Shown: positions 28,812 to 37,227, counted from the stretch's first letter. The stretch is DNA of 64,000 bases from Methylotuvimicrobium buryatense 5G (GCF_000341735.1 NZ_KB455575.1:800102-864101); one strand, 5' to 3'. Made by a program: numbers and translations. Notes: generated by a model from the sequence alone, not told the origin.

Positions 28812-29726
28812 TTGCGTTATTTAATTATTGCCATTTCGTCGTTTTTTTGTGTAGCGACCCATGCCGGCGTCGTGTTGAGCATTGAGCAAGTCGCTGACGG
28901 TATTTATGTGCATCAAGGCAAACATGAGTGGCCCGACCATAAAAATCACGGTGCGATTGCGAATATCGGTTTCATCGTCGGTGAACGCTGCGTCGCGGTG
29001 ATCGATACCGGCGGTAATCCGGAAGAAGGAAGATCGCTCAAGCGCGCGATTGCCAAAACGACTGGTAAACCAATTTGTTATGTGATTAATACCCATGTTC
29101 ATCCCGATCATATTTTCGGCAATATCGCATTTAAGGAATCGGGCACTCAATTTGTCGGACATCATAAACTAGCCAGAGCAATGGCCGCGCGTGGGCAATT
29201 CTATATCGATAAGGCAGAAGATCAGATTGGCATGGCATTAACCGCCGAACATATCATTCCGCCAGATATAGAGGTTGAAAAAACGTTGCTCTTAGATCTG
29301 GGGGGGCGGGAATTGCTGTTGACCGCGCATCCGACCGCGCATACCGATAACGACTTGAGCATCTACGACCGGAAGACCGATACCTTATGGCTCGGCGATT
29401 TGTTTTTTATCGGACATTTGCCGACTCTCGACGGCAGTTTAAAAGGTTGGTTGGTCGAACTCGCCGAATTGGAACAAAAGTCATTCAAGCAGGTCATTCC
29501 CGGGCACGGGCCAGTGGTCACGGATTGGCCGAAGAGTCTCGATCCTCAACAACGTTATCTCGGCACTTTATTGACCGAGATTCGTAACATGATTAAAAAC
29601 GGAAGATTTATTGAAGAGGCGATCGAGCAGGTTGGTTATGAATTTAAAGGCCAATGGCAGTTGTTCGACGAATTTCATAAAAAAAACGTCACGGCGGCGT
29701 TTGCCGAATTGGAATGGGAAGATTGA
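28812..29726 (+). CDS. Quinoprotein relay system zinc metallohydrolase (MBL fold, SoxH-like)
   Basis: A 304-residue secreted metallo-beta-lactamase-fold protein. Residues 1-18 are a signal peptide (LIIAISSFFCVATHAGV). The zinc site is H95-V-H97-P-D99-H100, with later ligands in LTAHPTAHTDNDLS, WLGDLFFIGHLP and VIPGHGPVV. It matches the SoxH-related family placed by comparative genomics in a 'quinoprotein relay' set with PQQ alcohol dehydrogenases and a fused SoxYZ carrier, which is the next gene. The TTG start has AGGAG six bases upstream. Periplasmic location and a link to methanol oxidation are inferences; the reaction is not known. Confidence 0.85.
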   Translation: MRYLIIAISSFFCVATHAGVVLSIEQVADGIYVHQGKHEWPDHKNHGAIANIGFIVGERCVAVIDTGGNPEEGRSLKRAIAKTTGKPICYVINTHVHPDHIFGNIAFKESGTQFVGHHKLARAMAARGQFYIDKAEDQIGMALTAEHIIPPDIEVEKTLLLDLGGRELLLTAHPTAHTDNDLSIYDRKTDTLWLGDLFFIGHLPTLDGSLKGWLVELAELEQKSFKQVIPGHGPVVTDWPKSLDPQQRYLGTLLTEIRNMIKNGRFIEEAIEQVGYEFKGQWQLFDEFHKKNVTAAFAELEWED

Positions 29727-29738
29727 TATTTCGTTTAT

Positions 29739-30071
29739 TAAGGAACGAGCATGAAATAACTTCGACAAATGCTGAAGGGGGGGCGGTGGCTCGATTGACA
29801 GGCGTCGGCGGCAGGGCAGATTTTTGCTCCTCGGCAACTGCTGAGTTACAAGGATGTAACGAATGCAGAAAATGCAGGAGTATTTTTCTGCCCTGCGTTG
29901 CCCTAATACACGCCATCCGTGGCGTAATGCAAAATCTGCATTCATGCCATCCATGGCAATCAGATTCCGCCGTCGAGCCTACATGGATGTATTCACGGCG
30001 TCCTGTCAAGCGAGTCGCCGAACCTCCACAGTGCCTAAAGCTTGTAGAAGTAAATTTGTGCATATTCCTAA
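29739..30071. repeat. C-type repeat element C3 with different ends
   Basis: About 330 bp. Left end TTAAGGAACGAGCATGAAAT-AACTTCGACAA; right end, inverted, TTAGGAATATGCACAAATTT-ACTTCTACAAG. The interior is close to C1 read backwards (GCAGATTTTTGCTCCTCGGC, AGGATGTAACGAATGCAG, ATTCACGGCGTCC). It occupies nearly all of the 29727-30101 gap between the two relay genes. Confidence 0.65.
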
Positions 30072-30101
30072 CCCATTAATTTACCTAACAGGAGAAATAA
30101 A

Positions 30102-30929
30102 ATGATAAATAAAATAATTGGGGCCCTCTGCTTGGCTTTGATCGCAAGTGGGGCTTTGGCCGCCGAAGACGAGTCGGCCTGGACTTCGCAATTGAAAGAT
30201 CAATTTTTCGCCGGTCGCACGATTACCGAATCCGATGCGGTGATTGAACTTGATGCGCCTTATCGAGCCGAAGACCCTGCATTGGTGCCGTTGAAAATCG
30301 TTAGTAAAATTCCGCAAACCAACGACAGATACATCAAAAAGATTTTGGTGCTGGTAGACAAGAATCCTTTTCCCTATGTCGGCGAATTCGAATTCACGCC
30401 CGATAGCGGTAAAGCGGATTTAGCGATGAGAGTTCGTGTCAATACCTATAGCTTTGTTCGCGCGATCGCCGAAACGAGCGACGGCCAGCTTTATATGACC
30501 AAGAAATTCGTTAAAGCTAGCGGCGGCTGTTCGGCGCCGATTGGTGCGGATTTGGATGCGGCAATGCAACGGCTCGGCAAAGCCAAATTTAGGTTGCCCG
30601 ATAATATCAAGCCGGGCGAGGCGAATGAGGCACAATTATTCATTAGCCATCCCAACATCACCGGCATGCAGATGGATCAAGTGACGCGCTTCGTCAAAAA
30701 ATCGCATTTCGTCAATCAGGTTAATGTGTCATTCAATGACAAGCCGATCTTGACGGCGAAAACCGATATCGCGATCAGTGCCGATCCGAATTTCCGGTTT
30801 TATTTCATACCGGAAAAGAGCGGCATTTTGAAAGCGGAATTTACCGATATGTCTTGTCTAAGTCCAACCAGCCGAGCGAACTGTAAAGCAGGCCAAAGCT
30901 TTACCGAAACTTTGGCTGTAAAACCGTAA
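30102..30929 (+). CDS. Quinoprotein dehydrogenase-associated fused SoxYZ-like carrier
   Basis: A 275-residue secreted protein: signal peptide 1-21 (ALIASGALAAED), a SoxY-like domain (about 25-150) ending in SGGCSAPIG with Cys at 143, and a SoxZ-like domain (about 165-270; NVSFNDKPILTAKTDIAISA). In true SoxY the Cys of the GGCGG tail carries sulfur intermediates; here the tail is internal and reads GGCSAP because SoxZ is fused behind it. Such fusions are found beside PQQ dehydrogenases rather than sulfur-oxidation genes, and the metallohydrolase upstream is the usual partner. Shine-Dalgarno AGGAG precedes ATG. What it carries is unknown. Confidence 0.88.
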   Translation: MINKIIGALCLALIASGALAAEDESAWTSQLKDQFFAGRTITESDAVIELDAPYRAEDPALVPLKIVSKIPQTNDRYIKKILVLVDKNPFPYVGEFEFTPDSGKADLAMRVRVNTYSFVRAIAETSDGQLYMTKKFVKASGGCSAPIGADLDAAMQRLGKAKFRLPDNIKPGEANEAQLFISHPNITGMQMDQVTRFVKKSHFVNQVNVSFNDKPILTAKTDIAISADPNFRFYFIPEKSGILKAEFTDMSCLSPTSRANCKAGQSFTETLAVKP

Positions 30930-30983
30930 AACAGTATATGACCGGCTATTGACGAAACCAAAGCCGACATGGTTTGGCTTCGT

Positions 30984-31571
30984 CTAGCTGCTTGGATCGG
31001 GTTCGAAAGCGACTTTGTCGTAAATTTCTTTTAGGCTTAACACGCAGTCGATGCTTTCCAGGTGAACGCTTGTATCAAGGCCGGCGGTTTCGGTCAAAAG
31101 CCAAGCGTCGCCTTGCCGGACATAGCGCTCGATCAGCGGCTGGTCTTGAGCGACCAACAGATATTCGCGAAGCGATTCGATCTTGCGGTAATGCGAAAAT
31201 TTAGCGCCTCTATCGTAGGCTTCGGTAGAAAGCGATAACACCTCGATGATAACCGACGGGTTGATCAATGTGTCGACATGGTTGTCTTCGAATTGCGGCG
31301 TGTCGCAAGCCGCTGCGATATCCGGATAATGATAGCTGCGTGCCTCTTTAGCCTTGACCCGCATGTCATTGATGTAAACCTCGCAGGGGCGGCTTTTGAG
31401 TTGAGCTCTTAGTTCACTCGCAATATTGATATTAATCAAATTATGTTCGCGGCTTGCGCCGGTCATCGCGAACATTTCGCCGTCGACGTATTCGCTTTTG
31501 ATTTGCGCTTGGCGTTCGATTGCTAAATATTCTTCTTGGGTATAATACTTTTTTTTGAGTACAGCAGACAT
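30984..31571 (-). CDS. Uma2 family (DUF820) putative restriction-endonuclease-fold protein
   Basis: A 195-residue protein of the Uma2/DUF820 family. The PD-(D/E)xK nuclease-like core is seen in SYHYPDIAAACD and PSVIIEVLSLSTEAYDRGAKFSHY (Asp, then Glu-x-Leu and the following conserved D-R-G-K-x-Y). N-terminal YYTQEEYLAIERQAQIKSEY is characteristic. Members are very numerous in cyanobacteria and often behave as mobile orphans; biological role unknown. The ATG is preceded by GGAGG. It converges on the SoxYZ gene and is probably not part of that system. Confidence 0.85.
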   Translation of the reverse strand: MSAVLKKKYYTQEEYLAIERQAQIKSEYVDGEMFAMTGASREHNLININIASELRAQLKSRPCEVYINDMRVKAKEARSYHYPDIAAACDTPQFEDNHVDTLINPSVIIEVLSLSTEAYDRGAKFSHYRKIESLREYLLVAQDQPLIERYVRQGDAWLLTETAGLDTSVHLESIDCVLSLKEIYDKVAFEPDPSS

Positions 31572-31641
31572 AAACAGCCTCCTTTGTTTGAGCTCATCCG
31601 ATTCGCCAAAAGCCTCTTTTGATGGGCGAATCGTGAGGGTG

Positions 31642-32019
31642 TTATTTCACGAAACAACTTTTTTCGGCATAAGCTTCGGCTTCTTCCATCAGCTTCCTCA
31701 ATCGTTTGGCTTCCGGCGGGTCGCGGAATACGCCGCCGGCCTCGCCCGGCGTTTTACGCATAAAGCCGAAGGTTCTAGCTTGATCGTAATCGGCAAAACT
31801 CATTTTTTCAGCGATTTTGTCTATTTTGCATCCGCAGCCGTATTGGGTGATGTAGGTCAGCCCGCCTTTCTTTGCGATACAGCTCAGAACATAATCGACG
31901 CGTTCCTGAGTCGGAAAATCGCTGACAAAAGGCGCGTCTTCAGCAAGTTTTTCTTGAGTTGTGCTGCACCCGGCAAGTGTGGCTAGAATGGCTGAACCGA
32001 TTAGAAGTTTCATTTTCAT
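31642..32019 (-). CDS. Small Cys-containing lipoprotein, unknown
   Basis: A 125-residue lipoprotein: MKMKLLIGSAILATLAGCS gives a lipobox LAGC with acylated Cys18. The mature part has four further cysteines: one in VLSCIAKKG, two in the CGC of QYGCGCKIDKIAEKM, and one near the end (KSCFVK). These could form two disulfides or bind metal. The name of the family is not known to me. It lies behind the Uma2 gene start on the same strand, near the quinoprotein relay pair, so a periplasmic role near methanol oxidation is possible but only by position. Confidence 0.65.
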   Translation of the reverse strand: MKMKLLIGSAILATLAGCSTTQEKLAEDAPFVSDFPTQERVDYVLSCIAKKGGLTYITQYGCGCKIDKIAEKMSFADYDQARTFGFMRKTPGEAGGVFRDPPEAKRLRKLMEEAEAYAEKSCFVK

Positions 32020-32060
32020 GCGAAGGTCTCTAATTCCTGATTTGATAAAGTGAAAAAATA

Positions 32061-32208
32061 GTAATTATTCACATTCCCCTTATCATTCCCACGCTCCAGC
32101 GTGGGAATGAAGACCGAGACGCTCTAGCGTCTCGTACCGCTGGAGCGGTTCTCAGGCATTCCCTCGCAGAGCGTGAGAATGACAATTGCCGGGGGACTGA
32201 ATAGTTAC
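32061..32208. repeat. Family B MITE, copy B1
   Basis: 148 bp from GTAATTATTCAC to GGGGGACTGAATAGTTAC, imperfect terminal inverted repeats. Interior hairpins TTCCCACGCTCCAGCGTGGG and GAGACGCTCTAGCGTCTC. Flanks AAAAAATA and AAAAAAAT are a probable but blurred 8-bp target duplication. No coding capacity. Confidence 0.8.
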
Positions 32209-32384
32209 AAAAAAATGCTCTTAACCCAGCCTTAACAAATGTAGTGTCTACAGTCTAAGTTATTGAAGCATAAAAATTAAACAACGTGCCAAAATGGCTT
32301 TGCATAGCCTTAATATTTAGTAGCTTATGCTCGGTAAATATTAAAACTGGGCTAACAAAAGTATGGTCTGTTTATTAATTTACG

Positions 32385-32593
32385 TATACCCGTCGTAGAT
32401 CAAAACTCGGTGCCTGGGTGTCCGCTAAAGGACGCCGTGAATACGTCCATGTAGGCTCTATGCCAGCTCCATGCTGGCAAAGCCTTTATGAATGCCATGG
32501 ATGGCGTGAATGTCGATTTTGCAGGAGCGAAAATCGACCGGACACCCAGGCGCCTCCTCTGGCAATGCCGAAATTTGAAGTGCGAAAGGTATA
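32385..32593. repeat. Family A repeat, copy A4
   Basis: 209 bp from TATACCCGTCGTAGATCAAA to GAAGTGCGAAAGGTATA. Has the GGACGCCGTGAATACGTCC and GCCAGCTCCATGCTGGC core plus an extra hairpin block GTCGATTTTGCAGGAGC-GAAAATCGACC absent from A1 and A2. Together with B1 it accounts for most of the 32020-32650 gap. Confidence 0.78.
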
Positions 32594-32650
32594 AAATGCA
32601 TTAAATATTAATGTTCAATTAAGATGCAATATCGGATCTCGAACGGAAAA

Positions 32651-33109
32651 CTATTCCTCGACGGCAAAATCGACAATTAGTTTGAGCATGCCGTTCATTT
32701 TAACAGAGAATGCATCGAGTTCAGGATTACCTGTGTCGGTGGGTAATAAATGCGTACTGACGATGGTTTTACCCTCAAACGCATAGAGCACGACATTGCA
32801 AGGCATATGACTGACCGAATGGGGCGACAGAGTCAATAACGTTTCGGCATGAGTCAGGTTACAAAATTGTATCGTATCGTAGTCCGGAAAATTTGCCGTT
32901 CCTCGATCTCGGATGACTTTTCCGATACGACTATGTGCGGTAATTCGTAAATTGTGTTCTGCAATGGCAATTTTAATCTCCGCCAGCACGTCATCGTAAG
33001 GTTTTTGGGTTTCGACCCGGTAATATTCGATGAACTCGCCTTTTTGTTGTAAGGTTTCGCAGCTTGCAATAATCATCAGGCTTGCGAAAATAACGATCGA
33101 TCTTGTCAT
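32651..33109 (-). CDS. DUF302-like lipoprotein
   Basis: A 152-residue protein with a short lipoprotein signal (SIVIFASLMIIASCE; lipobox IASC, Cys17). The mature part resembles the DUF302 fold: KPYDDVLAEIKIAIAEHNLRI near the start, then VSHMPCNVVLYAFEGKTIVSTHLLPT and a C-terminal helix. DUF302 proteins are small, often periplasmic, of unknown role. It diverges from mobA with 38 bp between starts. Assignment rests on pattern only. Confidence 0.65.
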   Translation of the reverse strand: MTRSIVIFASLMIIASCETLQQKGEFIEYYRVETQKPYDDVLAEIKIAIAEHNLRITAHSRIGKVIRDRGTANFPDYDTIQFCNLTHAETLLTLSPHSVSHMPCNVVLYAFEGKTIVSTHLLPTDTGNPELDAFSVKMNGMLKLIVDFAVEE

Positions 33110-33147
33110 ACAGTTTTATTCCCATTCGCTACTAACAGCTTAACATT

Positions 33148-33744
33148 ATGAGCAATCCAACAAAAGTGACCGGCGTTATTTTGGCCGGCGGACTGGCCCG
33201 ACGCATGAACAATCAAGACAAAGGTTTGGTGCTGTTTCATCGGAGGCCAATGGTCTCCTATGCGATCGATTCAATTAAGCCGCTGGTCGACCAAGTCATT
33301 ATCAATGCCAATCGTAATCTCGACGCCTATAGTAAATTCGGCTTGCCGGTCGTTTCCGATCAAAACGGTAATTTCGAAGGACCCTTGGCCGGTATTCTTT
33401 CCGCGATGGCGCATGCCGATGCCGGAATAGTGCTGGTAATGCCTTGCGATTCGCCGTTGATTAAGACCGATCATTTGCAACGATTGTTAAAAGCCGGTCT
33501 AAATCCCGAAATCGATGTGGCGGTTGCGTTCGATGGCGAGCGCTTACATCCCGTGTTTTTGGCCATCAAGACAACGCTCGAATCCAGCTTGATAGATTAT
33601 TTGGGCAGCGGCGAGCGTAAGATCGACCGTTGGTTGATGAAACATCGAATGACTCAGGTCGATTTTAGCGACGCCCCCGAGGTTTTTGTCAACGTGAATA
33701 CTTTAGGCGAATTGTCCGCGTTGGAGGGGCAGGGCAATGAGTAA
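33148..33744 (+). CDS. mobA: Molybdenum cofactor guanylyltransferase
   Basis: A 198-residue MobA that attaches GMP to molybdopterin to make the MGD cofactor used by the DMSO-reductase family, including formate dehydrogenase. The nucleotide-binding signature is VILAGGLARRMNNQDKGLV (about 8-26), followed by SDQNGNFEGPLAGILSAM and MPCDSPLIKTD, where the Asp coordinates magnesium. It overlaps fdhD by 8 bp; the pair is a formate dehydrogenase maturation operon some 6 kb from fdhBA. Confidence 0.93.
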   Translation: MSNPTKVTGVILAGGLARRMNNQDKGLVLFHRRPMVSYAIDSIKPLVDQVIINANRNLDAYSKFGLPVVSDQNGNFEGPLAGILSAMAHADAGIVLVMPCDSPLIKTDHLQRLLKAGLNPEIDVAVAFDGERLHPVFLAIKTTLESSLIDYLGSGERKIDRWLMKHRMTQVDFSDAPEVFVNVNTLGELSALEGQGNE

Positions 33745-34585
33745 TCTCTATAGGCCTGATATGACCAATGCCGGATTGGGTTTTTCACTGCCGTCCGTCG
33801 CGATCGATGAACGAGGAGAAGCTCAAGCTATCGAATTAGTCGGTGAAAGAGCCTTGACCATTTATGTGGACAAGCAAGAAATCGTAACCTTGATGACTAT
33901 TGGCGCGCATCCCGAATTATTGACGCTCGGGTATTTAAAAAATCAGGGATTTTTCGAGGATATCGCTGACATTAAAGTTGTTCAGGTCGACTGGGAAACC
34001 GAGGCGGTCGCGGTCGTAACCCGGCAAGGCGGCAGCGACTTTTCCGAACGTATGGCACAGCGAACGGTGACGACCGGTTGCGGGCAAGGTACGGTATTCG
34101 GCCGATTGATGGAAAAACTCAAGCAAATCCGAGTGCCGGATGTGTCGATCAAACAATCGATGCTTTACGCAATGCTCGATGCGTTAAAAAATTATAACGA
34201 AGTTTATAAAAAAGCCGGTGCGGTCCACGGTTGTGCGTTATGTACCGGCGAGCGGATCGATTTTTTCGTCGAAGACGTCGGGCGGCACAATGCGGTCGAT
34301 GCGATTGCCGGTTTGATGTGGCTGAATGATTTATCCGGTGCCGACAAAATTTTTTACACGACCGGACGCTTAACCTCGGAAATGGTGATTAAAGTCACTC
34401 AAATGGGCATACCGATATTATTGTCGCGTTCCGGAGCGACCCAAATGGGCCTCGAAATGGCCAGGCAAGCCGGCGTTACGATGATATCGAGGGCAAAAGG
34501 CAAACACTTTTTGGTGTTGAACGGCAGCGAGCATATCGAGTTCGACGCGATACCCGAACGTCGGAGAAGTTTCGAAGAGGGTTGA
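33737..34585 (+). CDS. fdhD: Formate dehydrogenase accessory sulfurtransferase FdhD
   Basis: A 282-residue FdhD, which moves sulfur from a cysteine desulfurase onto the Mo/W cofactor before insertion in formate dehydrogenase. Family features are GAVHGCALCTGERI, FVEDVGRHNAVDAIAGLMW, FYTTGRLTSEMVIKV and RSGATQMGLEMARQAGVTMI. The catalytic loop, CxxC in Escherichia coli (C121 and C124), here reads TTGCGQGTVFG: C115 is present but the second Cys is Gly118. The rest is intact, so this is probably a natural single-cysteine variant, not a pseudogene. Overlaps mobA. Confidence 0.93.
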   Translation: MSNLYRPDMTNAGLGFSLPSVAIDERGEAQAIELVGERALTIYVDKQEIVTLMTIGAHPELLTLGYLKNQGFFEDIADIKVVQVDWETEAVAVVTRQGGSDFSERMAQRTVTTGCGQGTVFGRLMEKLKQIRVPDVSIKQSMLYAMLDALKNYNEVYKKAGAVHGCALCTGERIDFFVEDVGRHNAVDAIAGLMWLNDLSGADKIFYTTGRLTSEMVIKVTQMGIPILLSRSGATQMGLEMARQAGVTMISRAKGKHFLVLNGSEHIEFDAIPERRRSFEEG

Positions 34586-34751
34586 TTTATTCGAATCGAG
34601 CAGGGATGATCCAAAGCGGACTTATGATTTGAACCCAAGAAAACATTTTGTCCACGAAAATGTTCAAATGTTGAAACTTTTCAGGCGGGGCGGGTTATTT
34701 AACTTGCCTCGAGCGGCTTTGATTAGATTTTGGCCACGGTCGAAACGTTCA

Positions 34752-34774
34752 GGACGGAGTTACAAACTCCGTTC
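34752..34774. repeat. Hairpin in the fdhD-DUF2835 gap
   Basis: GACGGAGTT-ACA-AACTCCGTT, eight of nine paired bases. It may be a bidirectional terminator for fdhD and the convergent DUF2835 gene or a REP-like repeat; no T-run follows. Confidence 0.35.
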
Positions 34775-34849
34775 TGCCAAGGAAAAATCCGGCCCACCAA
34801 GTACTAAATCGTTACATCAGTCTGATTCTTGCGTCATGATTGACTGCGT

Positions 34850-35080
34850 TCAACTCAGCTTTTTGATCCCGACGAATTTGTTTTGCGGCGTCAGTTCCAT
34901 TTCGAAATATCCATGAATACCTTGTCGGGTCAAAAAAGACTGGATGTTGCCGGCAGGAAATTGAATGCGTCGTCCGTCGTCGGCGATGACCGATATGGTT
35001 TTGGCCAGGCCTTGATAGACACCGAGGTATTGATCGTAGCTCAGGTTGAGCCTGAAGCGTATGAAAATTGATTGGTTCAT
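34850..35080 (-). CDS. DUF2835 family protein
   Basis: A 76-residue protein with the features of DUF2835, a small family of gammaproteobacteria: FRLNLSYDQYLGVYQGLAKTI, then DDGRRIQFPAGNIQSFL and HGYFEMELTPQNKFVGIKKL. No signal peptide or membrane segment. Function unknown. It is the same strand as htpX, which ends 45 bp upstream, so it may be cotranscribed. Confidence 0.8.
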   Translation of the reverse strand: MNQSIFIRFRLNLSYDQYLGVYQGLAKTISVIADDGRRIQFPAGNIQSFLTRQGIHGYFEMELTPQNKFVGIKKLS

Positions 35081-35125
35081 CGAAAAGTACCGGGCCAGCA
35101 GGCTGGCCCGGTGGTCTGTTGCGGG

Positions 35126-36001
35126 TTAACGGCTATTTTGCAATGCGGCTATACGCTCTTCCAAAGGCGGATGGCTCATGAACAAACGGTGCATGCGGCT
35201 GCCGTGAATACCGAATGCGGCCAATTGTCCCGGCAGTTCTTCGGGTTCATGCGCCCGTTGTAAGGCCCGTAGCGCATTGATCATCTTGTCGCGCCCGGCC
35301 AATTTAGCTCCGCCGGCATCGGCACGGTATTCGCGGTAACGCGAGAACCACATGACCAGCATCGATGCAAGCATCGACAAGACTATTTGCATGACTATCT
35401 GCGTGATGTAATAAGCCGGACCGTAACCGCGTTCGGTTTTGAACACGACTCGGTCGACCGTATGGCCGATCACCGTCGCGAAAAAATACACGAAGGTATT
35501 AACCACGCCTTGCATCAGGGCCATCGTGACCATGTCGCCGTTGGCAACGTGACTGATTTCGTGGCCGAGAACCGCTTCAACTTCTTCGGCGCTCATGCTT
35601 TGTAACAAACCCGTGCTGACTGCAACCAAGGCGTTGTTTTTATTCATGCCGGTCGCAAATGCATTCGGGTCCGGTGTTTGGAAAATGCCGACTTCCGGCA
35701 TGCCGATACCGGCCGCTCTCGCTTGACGAGCGACAACATCGACCAACCATTTTTCGGTTTGATTTTGCGGGTGTTCGATGACATGCACGCCCATCGCGCT
35801 CTTTGCCGACCATTTGGATATCGCCAACGAAATCGCCGAGCCGGTGACACCGATAATAGCCGACATTAGCAGTAAGGCGTTTAGATTGAGATCGACACCT
35901 TGGGCATCCAATACCCCGCTGAGTCCGAATATATTGAAGATAACGCTGATAACGACCAATATGGCGGCATTGGTTGCTAAAAAAAGAAGAATACGCATCA
36001 T
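35126..36001 (-). CDS. htpX: Membrane zinc protease HtpX
   Basis: M48B metalloprotease of 291 residues that helps FtsH remove damaged membrane proteins. Two N-terminal membrane helices (6-28 and about 42-62), the zinc motif H147-E148-I-S-H151 in AVLGHEISHVANGD, a further pair of helices (VNTFVYFFATVIGHTVD, IVMQIVLSMLASMLVMWF) and the third zinc ligand in YREYRADAGGAKLAG. A possible sigma-32 promoter lies upstream at 36041-36066, which would fit the heat-shock control known for htpX. Confidence 0.95.
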   Translation of the reverse strand: MMRILLFLATNAAILVVISVIFNIFGLSGVLDAQGVDLNLNALLLMSAIIGVTGSAISLAISKWSAKSAMGVHVIEHPQNQTEKWLVDVVARQARAAGIGMPEVGIFQTPDPNAFATGMNKNNALVAVSTGLLQSMSAEEVEAVLGHEISHVANGDMVTMALMQGVVNTFVYFFATVIGHTVDRVVFKTERGYGPAYYITQIVMQIVLSMLASMLVMWFSRYREYRADAGGAKLAGRDKMINALRALQRAHEPEELPGQLAAFGIHGSRMHRLFMSHPPLEERIAALQNSR

Positions 36002-36040
36002 AATTGTATTACCTTGAGTTTATTGAGGGTTGATAACGAT

Positions 36041-36066
36041 ATAAGGGACAATTTTTTTATTTCAAG
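36041..36066 (-). promoter_or_regulatory. Possible sigma-32 promoter of htpX
   Basis: On the minus strand CTTGAAA (36060-36066) is a perfect heat-shock -35; TCCCTTAT (36041-36048) is a partial match to CCCCATNT, spacer 11 bp, somewhat short. Supported by htpX being a sigma-32 target in Escherichia coli. Confidence 0.45.
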
Positions 36067-36118
36067 CGCATTTTAGAGTGTTACCATATCGAAAAGTTTA
36101 TTTGTAGGAGGCCTCTGT

Positions 36119-37225
36119 ATGAAAGCCAAAATCTTTTTAATGCTATCGCTAATTGTATCGTGTCCGATCCAAGCCGCAAGCGTCAATGAAGTTTTAAAAC
36201 AATTACAGTTGCCGGTCGGTTTTTCCATTTCGTTATTTGCCGAGGATCTTGCGAATGCCCGGTCGTTAGCCCGAGGCGAAAAGGGCGTTATTTTTGTCGG
36301 CACCCGCCAGCAAGGCGCTGTTTACGCCGTTCAGGACACTAATGGCGACGGTAAGGCCGACAAACGCTATGTCATCGCAACCGATTTATACATGCCTAAC
36401 GGCGTGGCGTTTCAAAACGGTTCGCTGTATGTTGCAGAAGTTAACCGGATTATCCGTTTCGACAATATTATCGACAATTTGGCGAACCCGCCTAAGCCGG
36501 TCGTGGTATTCGACGGTTTACCTTCCGATCGGCATCACGGCTGGAAATATTTACGTTTCGGCCCGGACGGCAAACTCTATAGCGCGGTCGGCGCGCCCTG
36601 CAATGTTTGCGAGCCGGATAAAGAAATCTATGCAACATTGATTCGCTTGAACCCAGACGGTTCCGATCTTGAAATTTTAGCGCAAGGGATAAGAAATACC
36701 GTCGGTTTCGATTGGCAGCCCGGAACGAATACGCTGTTTTTTACCGAAAACGGCCGCGATCTAATGGGGGACGATATTCCGCCCGATGAATTGAATCAAT
36801 GGGCGGAGCCTAGTCAGCACTTCGGCTTTCCTTATTGCCACGGCGGCACCATTGCCGACCCGGAATTCGGCAAGCAACGAAGCTGCGAGGAATTTGTCGC
36901 TCCGGCATGGCAATTCAAGGCTCATAAAGCGCCGTTGGGTATGCATTTTTATCGAGGCGAGCAATTTCCCGAACGCTTTAAACAACAGCTATTCGTCGCC
37001 CAACACGGTTCATGGAACCGGAGTCAACCTCACGGTTATCGTATTGCCATGGTCAAGTTCAAAAATGGTCGGCCTGTATCCGAACATTCTTTCATTTCCG
37101 GTTGGCTGACTTCGTCCGATGAGGTTTTGGGGCGCCCGGTCGATATCCTGGAAATGCCGGACGGCAGTTTATTGATTTCTGACGACAACTTAGGCGTTAT
37201 TTATAAAGTTGAGTATCGAAAATAA
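36119..37225 (+). CDS. PQQ-dependent sugar (sorbosone-type) dehydrogenase, secreted
   Basis: A 368-residue periplasmic beta-propeller of the glucose/sorbosone dehydrogenase family. Signal peptide 1-19 (MLSLIVSCPIQAAS). Propeller blades include VGTRQQGAVYAVQDTNGDGK, MPNGVAFQNGSLYVAEVNRI, HHGWKYLRFGPDGKLYSAVG, GIRNTVGFDWQPGTNTLFFT and VAQHGSWNRSQPHGYRIAM. Cys pair in GAPCNVCEPD probably forms a disulfide. Relatives bind PQQ and calcium and oxidise aldoses or sorbosone; the substrate here is unknown. It precedes a Nudix hydrolase gene by two bases. Confidence 0.85.
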   Translation: MKAKIFLMLSLIVSCPIQAASVNEVLKQLQLPVGFSISLFAEDLANARSLARGEKGVIFVGTRQQGAVYAVQDTNGDGKADKRYVIATDLYMPNGVAFQNGSLYVAEVNRIIRFDNIIDNLANPPKPVVVFDGLPSDRHHGWKYLRFGPDGKLYSAVGAPCNVCEPDKEIYATLIRLNPDGSDLEILAQGIRNTVGFDWQPGTNTLFFTENGRDLMGDDIPPDELNQWAEPSQHFGFPYCHGGTIADPEFGKQRSCEEFVAPAWQFKAHKAPLGMHFYRGEQFPERFKQQLFVAQHGSWNRSQPHGYRIAMVKFKNGRPVSEHSFISGWLTSSDEVLGRPVDILEMPDGSLLISDDNLGVIYKVEYRK

Positions 37226-37227
37226 AT

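Noticed and set aside
29568-29954. Frames of 120-130 codons on both strands across the C3 element
   Set aside because: Translations are products of the repeat; similar frames appear in each copy and run into the metallohydrolase gene.
30102-30929. Sulfur oxidation (Sox) operon
   Set aside because: SoxY and SoxZ are fused and soxAXBCD are absent; the metallohydrolase partner points to the quinoprotein relay set.
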